From Adenophora triphylla var. japonica (taxonomy: Eukaryota; Streptophyta; Magnoliopsida; Asterales; Campanulaceae), in the NCBI GenBank assembly GCA_022495995.1, contig JAFEMH010003621.1, positions 1 through 64,000 on the forward strand: DNA of 64,000 bases. Direction: 5' to 3'. Both the position numbers and the translations under genes were made by a program. How positions within the stretch are numbered: position 1 is the stretch's first letter; each line of letters begins with the position of its first letter. The notes below the pieces were generated by a model. The model saw only the letters and a list, made by a program, of their open reading frames with translations, searched no databases and was not told the DNA's origin. Below are positions 45,442 through 58,191 of the stretch, one piece after another.

Positions 45442-45471
45442 GAAGGACGATCCAAGGAAGATCCGAAGAAG

Positions 45472-46326
45472 ATGGCGAACAACAATGGAGGTCAAAGTCA
45501 AACCCCATATATGGGTATACTCAATAGTTTTCTAACGTTTGCTCAACAACAGAAACTTTATTATCTAGATTTGATGAACATGGAACGATTTAAAGCAGAT
45601 ATATATGAGCAAAGTTTTTCGGAGTTTTCAGAATTTGGAAATCATATTCAAGCAGATGCAGAACGAAGGAGGTGTCAACGACATAGAGAAGATTCCAAAT
45701 ATTATTCCAGCAAAGTCGATTTCTTTACTGCAGATATCCAAAGATTGACAACGAAAATATCGGCTAAATTAAAGCGCCTGGAGAAAGAAAATCGCATTGT
45801 CGTTGAAGAAATTCCTGTCCAAGAGAAAGATCCTGTTGAAGAGAAGATTATTGTTGACGATCTATGTGCAAAGGACGAGGTCATTCAGGTTTGTGATAAT
45901 AATATTTCTTCCCATATTTTAAACCCTGTTCATGCCTCTATTGGGTCCAAGGTGAATGATGAAATCCGAAGTAATTGCTTGGTCGCAAAATCGAATTTTG
46001 TATTGGGCGATATTTTTGTTGGTGATTTTATTATGGTTGATCATGGAGAGGATGGGGAGGTAGATCGGCCGAGAGATAATGAGATTGATACGGAAGATCA
46101 ACACAAGGAAGATGAAATAATTTTATATCGGGTAGAGATCATCTTACGTCACTGTGTGCTTAAAAAGAAGATTTATTCGAAATATATTTTTAAGTGGGAC
46201 GGCACTTTCCAAAGATCGGACGAGGATTCGGGGCGAATCCTTTTTCAAGTGGGAGTGAATGATGTAATCCGGTCCAAGATATATTTGACAAAGTCAAATA
46301 TATTAATTATTTTGTATTTTAATTAG
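45472..46326 (+). CDS. ORF of the compact LTR element, possible short Gag-like protein
   Basis: About 284 codons from ATG at 45,472 (MANNNGGQSQTPYMGILNSF), 30 bp after the PBS. The frame is also open upstream to 45,367, but that part is LTR. The first third is helical with a likely coiled coil (DIQRLTTKISAKLKRLEKEN), and the middle is acidic. Near the end the segment VLKKKIYSKYIFKWDG faintly resembles a chromodomain-like C-terminus of gypsy integrases (weak, inference). The ORF reads about 67 bp into the 3' LTR before stopping. No zinc knuckle, RT or protease. Intactness over 850 bp in AT-rich DNA suggests recent selection or youth. It could be a rearranged gag-to-integrase-end fusion left after deletion of pol. 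Confidence 0.7.
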   Translation: MANNNGGQSQTPYMGILNSFLTFAQQQKLYYLDLMNMERFKADIYEQSFSEFSEFGNHIQADAERRRCQRHREDSKYYSSKVDFFTADIQRLTTKISAKLKRLEKENRIVVEEIPVQEKDPVEEKIIVDDLCAKDEVIQVCDNNISSHILNPVHASIGSKVNDEIRSNCLVAKSNFVLGDIFVGDFIMVDHGEDGEVDRPRDNEIDTEDQHKEDEIILYRVEIILRHCVLKKKIYSKYIFKWDGTFQRSDEDSGRILFQVGVNDVIRSKIYLTKSNILIILYFN

Positions 46327-46816
46327 TATTTTAGGATTTAATTTGTTGTAGTTTATATTTTATTTTTTATTTTCGTCATTTATTTTAATAGGATGATTAG
46401 AGGTGATTTTAGAGTAGATTTTGAGGAGATTTACTAGTTTTTGAGCCCTATTTAGTTACCATATAGGTTAGGAGTAAAACTAGAAGGTTTAGGATTGTTT
46501 TTCAAGTTTTATGGGTACTATAAAATAGGTCTAAGGTTGTATTTCGAAAGTAAGACTATTTTGATTAATAAAATTAATTTGATTGCTTTGCAATTGTGAG
46601 TTTTTTCCTTTGGGTCTTAATTGACTTGCAGAAGACTCTCGTAAGAGATTCTTGTTGGAGTTCTTTGAATTCCTTGTGAAGGTTTTCATCTTCTTGGTGT
46701 TTACCTCTTCAAACCCTAATTCAATTGTTTATTCAATTCGAATTGGGTCAAATAGTTGTTGATTCAATTATTTGTCTATCCATTTTTTTATTATTCCGCT
46801 GCAACCCTTTACATCA
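46260..46816 (+). repeat. 3' LTR of the compact element
   Basis: Same length as the 5' LTR. Differences are mostly single-base changes such as TCTTATTTTC to TTTTATTTTC. Confidence 0.9.
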
Positions 46817-47079
46817 ATTATTGAACTTGGATAGAAAATGCAATTTTCAAAGCTTCTTAGATATTTCCTTACATTTTGTTACAAATTCATTATCCATATC
46901 TAAAGGGAATAGAAATGGACATAATTAGTAAAGTACCCCTAGTGGTCCAATTCACTTCCCCATGAATATCTATCTGTAATAAGTTCCCCCTGAACCTACC
47001 TGAATTTCATCATCAACATGATTTGGAAAAATAAAATGGAGGAGGGGTTCCACTCTCACAATAATATCTTAAAAAGATA

Positions 47080-47377
47080 CTCCCTCCTTTTCCATACTTT
47101 CTTCCTTTCAATTGACTTATAACAATTTGCCATTTTGAACATCCTTTTCAACTTATGACGTTAAAAATGACAAGTTTATATTATTTTTAAATTCAATGAG
47201 ACTCATTTGTCATACTCACAACAACAATCTCCTTACTATTTCTTTCACTCATTCTCTCTCCTATTTTACTTTCAGTACTACATCATTCACTCATTCTCTT
47301 TGCTTTTATTATATTGGTATTTCATAATCCCCGTATCATCGAAAGATTTTTTTTTAAATGAGATGGGATAGAGCGAG
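47080..47377. mobile_element. Stowaway-like MITE
   Basis: TA|CTCCCTCCTTTTCCATAC at the left and GGGATAGAGCGAG|TA at the right. 298 bp, AT-rich, no ORF. Confidence 0.8.
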
Positions 47378-47379
47378 TA

Positions 47380-48127
47380 TTTTTTCATTATAATGAATGA
47401 ATTTGAGCAATAGTTTAAAATAAATTAATTTAATTATTCTAATAAAAATATAAATTTGTTATTATAGAATTGTTTAGGATGCATCAATTTTAAATTTTTA
47501 CCCACTTTTTATACTCTGAATAACTAACCACTTACTTTATTTTCTCTATCTTATTCAATCATCTATACTCGTAATACGTTATCTTTTATACTTTTCTCCT
47601 TAATTTTTACATAAATAAAATTGTGTATATTTTTCTGCAACGGCCGAAATATATATAGTAACGGTAAAATGTAGGAAGATATTTTGAAAAGGAGACTTCT
47701 CTCCCAAAGAGCCCCTACCCCTTCCCCAGAAAACATACACATAGACACAAAATATTGATGAAATTATTAGTGTTTGTCCACATATATGAACACTGTGGGG
47801 TTGTTTGATAGTACATGTCATTTAGGATTGAGTGAGTAGTCAATATTTAGATAATTGAGGGTTTATGTGGATTTTGTTTTGTTTATGCACCCCAATCCAA
47901 CTAAAATATTACAATGTGTATAATTTTTAAAAATTGGATTAAAGTTACAAGTAATCAATAGTTTAGTAATTTTTTGATGTATTTTTTTGCGAAACATAAA
48001 TAAATAACAATTTCTGTATAATATAAATATTTTTATAATTTAAGGGTATTTCCAATCCAACTGTATAATTTGAAATTTTTTCTTTATTTTTCTTTAAATT
48101 TTGCTTTAAAGAAAACATATAAAATAC
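47380..48127. other. AT-rich spacer
   Basis: No gene or repeat recognised. 47,640-47,830 is slightly GC-richer but without a supported ORF. Confidence 0.5.
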
Positions 48128-48129
48128 TA

Positions 48130-48517
48130 CTCCCTCCGTTCCCCTTCAAGTTTCCTACTTTTCTTTTTGATCCGTCTCTCTTCAAGGTTCCCTTCCATAA
48201 ATAGCAAGTTTTGAATATATTTATACCCTTATGATTTAATATATTTACAAAAAAATCATTCATTATACATTTATAAAGTTAACATATTTACAAAAAAAAA
48301 ACAATCATTAACTACTATTTTCTACCCCACATTTACCTTTTACATTCTCTCTCCTCTAATCTTCTACTCACTTTAAAAAACCAATCATTAACTACTATTC
48401 CCTACCTCACATTTAACTTTTACATTCTCTCTCCTCTAATCTTCTACCCACTTTCAAAAAAAATTCTTAAGAAGCGTATAATTCACACCAAAAAACCTTG
48501 GTGCGGAACGGAGGGAG
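48130..48517. mobile_element. Stowaway-like MITE with an internal 80-bp duplication
   Basis: TA|CTCCCTCCGTTCCCC at the left and GGAACGGAGGGAG|TA at the right, near-perfect TIRs. Inside, CAATCATTAACTACTATT recurs at 48,302 and 48,382, an 80-bp tandem duplication. Confidence 0.9.
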
Positions 48518-48593
48518 TATTAAATTATATTTTATTATTAAAGAAAACATATAAAAATAAAATGACATTAACAAAAAGGATACATTGACATAA

Positions 48594-48602
48594 ATATTAT
48601 AT
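48594..48602. other. Left 9-bp target duplication of the Mutator-like element
   Basis: ATATTATAT, repeated exactly at 50,769-50,777. Confidence 0.85.
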
Positions 48603-50768
48603 GGGCAAATGACAATTTAGGGCCTGAAGTATAGGGGGTAGTATCGGTTAGGGGCCCCATATCTAATTTTCGTCAAATTAGGGCTCAATATCTAAACTTT
48701 TCGTCAATTAAGGGCTTTTTGACGAATTTTGTTAGAAAAGTCAGTTAAGTGACGGATTTTGGACTAAATTGAAAAGCAAATTAGTTATTAAGGACTGAAA
48801 TGTAAATTTTTAAAAATTGATGACCGTTACAAAATATTTTTTAAAAAATATAATATATTTCGAAAAGCTGTAATTTTTTTTATAATTTTTAAAATATGTT
48901 AAATAAATGTTACAAATATAAAAAAAATTGTATTTTAAAGAAAATAGTATTTTATTTTAAAAAAATTACGTCTAATCATTTATATTTTTTATTTGCATTA
49001 TTTATTGTCCTAATCCCTAATTATTTCTTATAATTATAACTTAACCAATTTACATGTAACTCATCAAATTCAAATCTAAAGGTGAAGGTGATGTCAATTT
49101 TAAATTTTAAAATTACTCTATTTCTTCAAAAAATAAAAATAAGAAAATTACTCTATCATATATTTGAACATTGAATCAATCAATATAAGCAATAAAATGT
49201 TGTATTTTTTTTTTCATTTTTTAGCATTCGAAAATAAGTACTCCTTTCTCCCAAAATAATTGTTCAGTTTTTTAAATTTTTCATATTTTCTCTTAATCAA
49301 GAAAAAATTAGAAAAAACAAAAATTGGACAATATTTAATTTTCTGTTAAAATGTATTTTGAAAAAAAAATTACTTTATTACAGTTTAAAATTTCCTCATT
49401 TCATTTAATTACCATATTAAATATTGAAAACTCCATATTCAATCGATTTTTTAGGCAACATATCTTCATGTTAAAATAACTATTTTTTTTTCTTTTATTA
49501 TTAAATTAGCAAAGTTACTTTTAGTTTTTGTTTCTTAGGTGAGAATTTTATAAAATTGAAATTTTAATACTCCTTCATTCTCTAAATGAATGTCTATTTT
49601 TCTATTTAAATTTAATGTATATTTAATTTTAAACAACAAATTTCACATCAATCTATTTATGCTATTGTTGAGTTAACTATATCCATCGTAATAAAAATTA
49701 AATATTTATTTAAAATAATAAATTTAAAGAGCAATTGAACAGTTAGTCTAGTTTGATAGTAAAAGTCATGACGATTATTTATGGGTTTACTAGTTTATGG
49801 TTAAACATAATTAAAAGGTGTCTATTGACTACTACTCCTATTTGATATTTTATTTGATTCAAAATAAAATTAACATTTAATTAAAAGACATCAGTTCTAA
49901 CGAACCAATCATATTCTCAATTTATCTATAATTCATTCGTCCCATAAGAACAATTTCATTTTTTTAATAATCACTTTGACTGAACTTCGATAAAAAATTT
50001 AAGAAGAAATTATTTGTCTCAATAAAACTTAAAAACTTGTTATTGATATACAACAAAAAAGAATATAATTTTTAGGGGTTAGCTTATATTAAATAAATAT
50101 TTTTTATTAATCAAAATTTATCAAATTTACCATTAAAAATGAAATGGAATACTATCTTTATAGGAAATATTAAAATGAGAGTCATATTTAATTTTACAAA
50201 AAGTTTTATGCAAATTATTCAATTGTGAGTTAAATATGTGAGAGAAAAAAGTGAGTGGGGTTGATAAATTGGGCTCACATTTATTACCATTTATAAAAAA
50301 ATAAATGTGCGAATAAATAATGCTTTAAAAATACAATTTTTTTATATTTATATTTATTTTACAAGATTTACGTTAAAAATAAATTAATTTTTTTTAAAAT
50401 AAAATACTATTTTCTTTAAAAATACAATTTTTTTATATTTATAACATTTATTTTAACATATTTTAAAAATTATAAAAGAAATTACAGCTTTTTGAAATAT
50501 ATTATATTTTTAAAAAATATTATTTTTAAAAAAATATTTTGTAACGGTCATCAATTTTTAAAAATTTACATTTCAGTCCTTAATAACTAATTTGCTTTTC
50601 AATTTAGTCCAAAATCCGTCACTTAACTAATTTTTCTAACAAAATTTGTTAAAAAGCCCTTAATTGACGAAAATTTTAGATATTGAGCCCTGATTTAACG
50701 AAAATTAGATATGGGGCCCCTAACCAACACTACCCCCTATACTTCAGGCCCTAAATTGTCATTTGCCC
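48603..50768. mobile_element. Non-autonomous Mutator-like element with long TIRs
   Basis: 2,166 bp. It starts GGGCAAATGACAATTTAGGG and ends with its inverted copy. Terminal inverted repeats run about 360-380 bp (48,603 to about 48,966; about 50,385 to 50,768) with few mismatches. A 9-bp duplication (ATATTATAT) flanks it. Long TIRs beginning with G and a 9-bp duplication are the signature of Mutator-like elements. The 1.4-kb middle is very AT-rich and encodes nothing recognisable, so transposase must come from elsewhere, and no captured gene fragment is visible. Confidence 0.88.
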
Positions 50769-50777
50769 ATATTATAT

Positions 50778-52212
50778 CCATCTAACTTTTTATTTTGGTT
50801 TGTCTCAAATAATTATCCTATATAAAAATAAAAATTAATTTAAATTAATTTAAATAATAAAAATATTTATTTATGCATATAATAAAGAAGATGTAACTTT
50901 TAAAAACTATAAGGATTAATTTGCAATTTTGAAATCTTACTTAATGAAGAAAATATAATTAGTGTTGCTTTGAAGGAACATTATTTATTTTCTTCAAATA
51001 AAAATTAAGGAATAATTGAAGTGAGTTGAAACGAGGAACAGTCTACTCTCTGTTTCGATTTAATGTTTTTAGTTTGACTTAATATATATGGAGATTTAGA
51101 AAATATAAATATTGTGAATATAAAAAAAATGGGTAGAGAATTATTGTCATGATGAAGATGATAATTAGGTTATCTTAAATAATAAATTAATTAAAAATCT
51201 TAAATTAAATTTAAAAAAAAAATGTGACTAAATCTTCTTGAAAGCGAGGAGAGGGTTGATATTGGTGTTTCCCAATACAGACTTTCCGTATTTATTCTTG
51301 CATTAATGTCCTCTTTCCCATCACACGTCTTCATCAATTATTTGCAGCTTTTTTTTAATTATTTTTCTTGTTGTTACAATTTCCTATTATGATTGTTTTC
51401 AAGTTTATCTAAGAAAATATAATCAAGGCTCATACTAAGACTACATACAAGGTTTTTACACTTTTTCTCATTTACCTCATATTTTATCTACTCATTTCAT
51501 TTAATTTCCTATAATGACTAACTTAAATTAAATTTCAACTCCCTCCAACTCATCATTTTATATCCCATCACTTTTATTTTATTTATATTCTCTATTTTTA
51601 TGATTAGTAAAATAATAATAATAATAATAATAATTTATAATTAAAAAAATATTTCACACTTAATTAAAAAAATATTACATCAATTTATAGGAAAAAAATA
51701 ATAATTTTTTTTAAATAAAAACTAAAATGAAGAAGGATAATTGAAAAATGAGTGTTTTTTTATCCAAATCAAATTAAACTTATATCAATTTGTAGGGAAA
51801 AAATGATGAATTTAGGTGAAAAAAAATTAAAAAAAAATAATTTGCTAGGTGATAATTCAGCTCAAATGGAAAAATGAGTGTTTTTTTTTTTGTGTCCAAA
51901 TCAAATGAAACTTATATCAATTTGTAGGAAAAAAAATGATGAATTTTGGTAAAAAAAAATAAAAAAAAATAATTTACTAGGTGATAATTCAGCTCAAAGA
52001 TTTGGGATAAAAAAAATTTCGAAAATCCAACAGACCAATTAGAACGTGATACTTGGCGGATAAAGAAAAAAAAAATTAAAACATTCAGCTGGATGAAATC
52101 TTTCATCCAGCAATTTCATTTACCCCCTTTCAAACTGCCATTGTATGGTTTCAACCGGTTGAAATGGGTTTCATCCCCCATTTCAACCCACCATTGTGGA
52201 CAGTCTAAGGCC
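50778..52212. other. AT-rich spacer with poly-A/T and (TAA)n tracts
   Basis: No gene. Includes (AAT)n at about 51,610-51,635. It also includes two related stretches, each with GTGTTTTTTT..CCAAATCAAAT.AAACTTATATCAATTTGTAGG (about 51,750-51,800 and 51,880-51,930), a local tandem duplication of about 130 bp. Confidence 0.45.
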
Positions 52213-53433
<1,221 letters not shown>

Positions 53434-53975
53434 ATAATTTAAAAACGTTAAACGAATTGTAGAAATCCATAAATCGTCAAATCGTTAATCTAGGGTTAAA
53501 GGTTAGAATTCGATTCGAATCTGCGAGGTTTGATCGATTTATTTTCAAAAAATATTACCGTTTTTATTTTATGTGTGCGCAGAGTACGTGTGGCTGAAAG
53601 ATAGTTTATAATGTGTGTGGGTCGTTGGGAGCAAACTAACAAAAGCAAAAACTTAATATTTTTGTCCCATTATATAAGTTATATAAGTGGAAAATATAAA
53701 TAGATACTCTACCCTCCTGAATTTTTTCTCCACCATTATAATATTATTAACACTGTCTATCTCCTTTACACTCTCTCATCTCTCTATCTTTCTCTCAAAG
53801 TATCAACCTATCTTTCAATCACAATAAATGCCAACCAAGATAGAGGTGGTGCACGTGGCCGTGGACGAACTCCTATCGACATAATGACGTTTCATTTCGT
53901 AAAGGAGCCGATTGTCGATAGGGAGGTGAACTTCGTTGTTTCGTGCAATTATTTTTCGAAAAAAAATATATATAC
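53434..53975 (+). other. Promoter-like region and short exon-like frame cut by an LTR
   Basis: 53,660-53,827 looks like a plant promoter and leader: TATAAATAGA at about 53,695, then CT-rich DNA. A frame across 53,800-53,960 reads NANQDRGGARGRGRTPIDI and FHFVKEPIVDREVNFVVSCN. It has no upstream ATG in the same frame; an overlapping ATG at 53,828 is in another frame. The frame runs into an inserted LTR at 53,976. I do not recognise the protein. It may be the first exon of a disrupted host gene or coincidence. Confidence 0.3.
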
Positions 53976-54470
53976 TGATGCTGCAGGAATCGTGCTGAAT
54001 CAATCTCCGTCCAGCTGCAAGACTGATCACCTGGCTTTTGACCTGAAACACAAATCCCACGACTGGCCAGAATGGTCTCCGACGAAGACCCTCGGGCGTG
54101 AGAATAAATAAGGTGATACGAGAGCTTATAAGTTATAAAGAACAATGTATTCAAAATAACAAATACCAATTACCTCAAAACCGTTGAAGATGTGATGTAT
54201 TTATAAGCCTTGATAAGAGGTATAATTGTAGTAGGATTGTATGAAATCCCTAGAATCATGGGTCAGATTTGTATAAGAGATCGTGTCCATATATAACTTC
54301 TGATTTGTAGGACCTTTGTTATGGAAAGAGTTGTAGTCATATTGAGACTATGTAGGTCGACGTACGCCTAGTAGGTCGAGGTCGCCTGCATGGATCTAGG
54401 TTGACCTGACTGAATGATGCAGCTGGGTAATACCCGTATAAGATGTCTTGGACTTCCTCGTACTTAACCA
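53976..54470 (-). repeat. Z-family LTR fragment, minus orientation
   Basis: Its reverse complement matches the Z 3' LTR (32,431-32,990): end AATC(C/A)TGCAG(C/G)ATCA, the CGCCCGAGGGTCTTCG block, TATAAATAC (minus, about 54,197) and the TCGACCT-rich part. The far end (the TGAACAG start) is not found, so it is truncated near 54,470 or joined there to the next LTR. Confidence 0.7.
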
Positions 54471-55130
54471 CCTCGGCATCCCTTAGGCCGAGCAAGGCTC
54501 AAATAGGTGAAATGATCAAAGCCCAACTCAAGTGCCGAGGAGATTCCCTCCAAGGCCGAGATGATCTCCCTTGAGGACGAGGAGCCTTCCTCGGTCATGA
54601 GGTCATCATAACTGGCTCTCCATTTATATCATCCCTTCCCTGGCTCCTCGTAAGTCGGCCATGCTACGTAGGACGAGAAAAGGGACATCTCGGCATCTCG
54701 ACGTTCATGCAGAGTTACAGCTTGTGCAGTCCTAATCAAATAAGGATACTAAGCAGTTATAATCCTCCTAGGATTGTAACCACCTTCTATACAAGTTCAA
54801 GTCCAACAAGGACTCCTCAACAAATATAATCCTCTAGGAATTCAAATCTTATCTCTTAGCAATACAATTCAACAAGGATTCTACATTGCTAAACCTATAA
54901 ATACAAGCCATAATTCACATATTTTGGTACGTTATCTTTTTGACCCTAAACTCTGTCAAATTGATTACTCTCTCTCTCTCTCTCTAAATGTATACTTACT
55001 CTCACACCGGAGGGCCTTTGCCGGTGAAGCCCCGGCTTAGTTTACGTTTCTTGTTTCTTTTTCAGGCTATTTAATCACCGGAGTACAACCGACCGCTGGA
55101 TTTGGGCTGATTCGATCTTTTTGGCAGCAT
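54471..55130 (+). repeat. LTR-like sequence of a related Tat-type family, plus orientation
   Basis: Contains CTATAAATACAAGCC (about 54,893), a CT microsatellite (54,965-54,986) and TACTTACTCTCACACCGGAGG. The last resembles the Z LTR region before its end, followed by ...CTTTTTGGCAGCA. No internal element sequence adjoins it, so it is probably a solo or truncated LTR. The left border is uncertain. Confidence 0.5.
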
Positions 55131-56215
55131 CATTAATAATTTTAACATGCTTTTATTATAAAATCAATACCAATAATTTATTTCAACAACTTTTTTAATT
55201 TGTAAAATTAATAATTTTCACTTATAATTGAGATCGTAGGGTGTATGTGCTGCTTATTCTTTCGACTTATTCAAAATAACTTGTCACTTTTGTTTTTGGA
55301 ATAAAAAAACCACTTGCATCCTCATTTTTTTTCAACCTAGATAATTTCTCCATCCCATATAAATATAAATGTTTTCTTTTCATTTGTCATTTTTGTTTTT
55401 TCCGAAGAAAGATAGTCTCATTTTCAAAATTATTAGGTTAAATTCAACGAATTTTCAAAATTATTCGCCAAAGAAAAAGAGAGAGTTGAGAATCAAACAA
55501 GGAAGAAGAGAAGGTAACGGAGTAATAATTAAAAATCATTAAGGTTAGTAGGGTTAGTGATGAAAATAAAAATAAAATTAAATGTTTATAATGTTTAAGG
55601 GTCTGTTTGGCAAAACTGAATATTAAGCTCTGAAAATGTAGAACTAAAAATGTAGAGCTGAAATTATTAAGTTGCTGATTATTAAAACTTGAGTTTGTTT
55701 GATGATAACAAATCAGTTACATTTGAATTTCATCAAAATTTCAACTCAACCCTAAAAAATTATTTGAATAATCTTAATGATTGTATAAGAAAATAAAGTC
55801 ATCATTGACATAAATAGATTATATTTTTATAATATTCAAATATTTTTATTGATAATTCTTTTGTCCCATTATAAAATTTATCTTGACTATTTTGGTCAAC
55901 TTGACTGTAATTTAGTAATAAATGAAGAAAATTTAATTATGACACTCTATTACAAATATTATCAATAATTTAGTATTAAGAAAATTATATTTTAATACTT
56001 AGTCACATATAATTTATACGAAAAGTTAAAATATTTCAGCAAAAGAAAGTAACAATAAATAAATAAAAATGTTGATTGATAAATTTGAACTTATTTCTTT
56101 TTTTTTTCCTCTTTCTTTCCTCCTCTTACCTTCCTTTCTAACTTAAAATTAATAGTCTTTTTTATGACAATCTTATTTACTTGGGGCATTAACCAAAAAC
56201 TAGTTTTGAAAGATG
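55131..56215. other. AT-rich spacer
   Basis: No gene seen. Contains a MITE-like opening GGGTCTGTTTGGCAAAACTG at 55,600 without a found partner, and decayed MITE-like DNA at 55,340-55,600. Confidence 0.4.
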
Positions 56216-56370
56216 TACTTGTAACAATTCAAACATAAAAGCCTCATAATTCCTTAAAAAGAAATTCAATTTTGGTTAATTATCAACAAACTCAAAGGTC
56301 ACACCTTGGATTTCACTTTAACTAGAGAAAATCAATTTCTCATTCACATTAATGCACAATTTTTCCAACA
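56216..56370 (-). repeat. 3' LTR fragment of copia W2
   Basis: On the minus strand it begins TGTTGGAAAAATTGTGC directly after a GTGGGGGAT polypurine tract (56,371-56,380). It matches the right part of the LTR candidate at 36,439-37,233. The remainder is missing. Confidence 0.7.
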
Positions 56371-58180
56371 ATCCCCCACATGAATATAAATTGACTCGAA
56401 AAAAGTTGATGATAAAGTACGGCAAACGAAAACTTGCATACAATAGGTAGGGGTTTGCCCTTTGAACCTTCGCTCGTACAAACATATTTACTCTACTCGC
56501 AAGTCGGTAGACGCGATGTCCTTGACCGTTATGCTTTTTGTGTAGCCGATCATATACTTGACACAAGTATCGTCCTAACATAGTTCAATTCTCAGAGCTA
56601 TGTTCATTCGTGGCCCTGAACATAATGCCTGGTTCTGTGAGAGGGTCTGAGAGCCTCACACAATTCTCCTCGAAGCAGCCCCTACTTCTCTCTCACATAT
56701 GTGATTCTTAAAAGTAACACGTATTACCCTGCTCGGCAATTTTGAAGCGCAAGAATCATTAAAAGTTATAAGCTTAATCTTTCCTTTTGGGTTGTCACTT
56801 TAGGAATGGATTTGGGGTTGAACCCCATAGTGACACTGCAAGTCTTTTAATAGTTAGGTTGTCCCATTGAAAACCTAGTACTTGGGATCTCCATTCAACT
56901 AGGCTGGGTTTTCCGCTGTGTTTAACTTCTAAGAGGCTAATGTTACATTTCTCTCAAAATTTACAACTAACTCTCGGTCTAACCATTTGGTTAACTGATC
57001 CGATTATTATTTGCCTTCACATAGTCAATTTAGTTGAGAGCAGTTGTTTAATGGTAGTATGCCTTAGACATATATGTCTAGACTACCATTACACACATTG
57101 CTATATGTCTTTTTAAACATAAATTAACTTTAGCAATATATCATCTTGTTAACACAAGCTTTATCCATTTGATAAGTGTTAACTCAAATTCATTTCAATT
57201 CTAGCTATTTCATATTGATCATTCCAAAATTTATCAAGAATATCCCTAATGACTTGTTTAACAATGAGTCCATTAGTTTTCCTTGAATTTAAATCAACAG
57301 ATCATTTTATTTACTAGAATTTTTTCTCGACTTAACATATCGTTTTTGGATTTAATTAACAAAGTAACGTAATTACTTTTGTTTAAATTCACACAATCAA
57401 ACTTTTGATGTCCTTATATTTGTACTTGTCTCAAGCCATACAATGACTTTACAAACTAGAACACCTTCTTCTAGGTTCTATTTCTTGAACCATTTCAACA
57501 CTTTGATCTATTTCATCCAAAGTATCATTTCCATTAATTTGACATCAATACTTGATTTTCATTGACTTTGTTTTCCTTTGGTTTTTATATATATTCAAAC
57601 TCATTGAATCATACGTTTCCATACTTCATATGGACATTTCATTGTTTTCTTGGGGTAACCTTTCCAAAGGTAATTATTTTTTCAAAGTAGACTCACCCCC
57701 ATATTTTCGGGTAGTCCTGAAATTAGCAAAAATGTCAATATTCATTATCAACATCATTTGATTATGGTGTACATTGTGGACACTTTGTTTCCTTTCTCAT
57801 GTACAACAAACCCTTTCGGTTGTTCTAAGTAAATTTTCTCTTCTAAATCTACATTTAGAAAGGCTATTTTACATCCATTTGATGTATTTCAAATTTTGCT
57901 ATGCAACAATTGTAAATATAAATCTTATTTATATTATTCTCGTGACGGAATAATAAGTATAAAAGTAATCAATGTCTTCCTTTTACTTGTAACCCTTAAT
58001 TACAAGTCTAGCCTTGTACTCATTGACTGTTCCTTCGGCATTCATTTTTTCTTTTTGAAAATTTCACTTATATCCTAGTGGTTTACTACTAGGAGGTACT
58101 TTCACTATTTCCCAAGTGTGATTTTCTAAGATGGAATCAATCTCAATTTTAATGACTCTTTTCCACTAGTGATTCACTTT
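56371..58180 (-). mobile_element. Ty1/copia fragment W2 (3' end and RT part)
   Basis: Minus strand. The PPT at 56,371, about 700 bp of 3' non-coding or decayed RNase H DNA, then RT pieces co-linear with W1. From 57,090 to about 58,165 it is about 95% identical by eye to 32,991-34,055. It retains EYKARLVIKGYK (about 58,030-57,990), which W1 has lost by a small deletion. The right end fuses to the LTR edge of Z' within TGATTCACTTTTA. Confidence 0.8.
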
Positions 58181-58191
58181 TATTCCGTTCA

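Larger units (their letters stand above)
44871..46816 (+). mobile_element. Compact LTR element with a single ORF
   Basis: 1,946 bp: two 557-bp LTRs (44,871-45,427; 46,260-46,816) differing at roughly a dozen positions, an iMet PBS at 45,430-45,441, a purine-rich AAGTGGGAGTGAA before the right LTR, and ATTAT target duplications. The internal part is only 832 bp and is filled by one ORF. It is too long and too protein-rich for a classic TRIM, but clearly non-autonomous. The PPT resembles that of chromovirus-like gypsy elements, so such an element may supply its enzymes. Confidence 0.92.
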
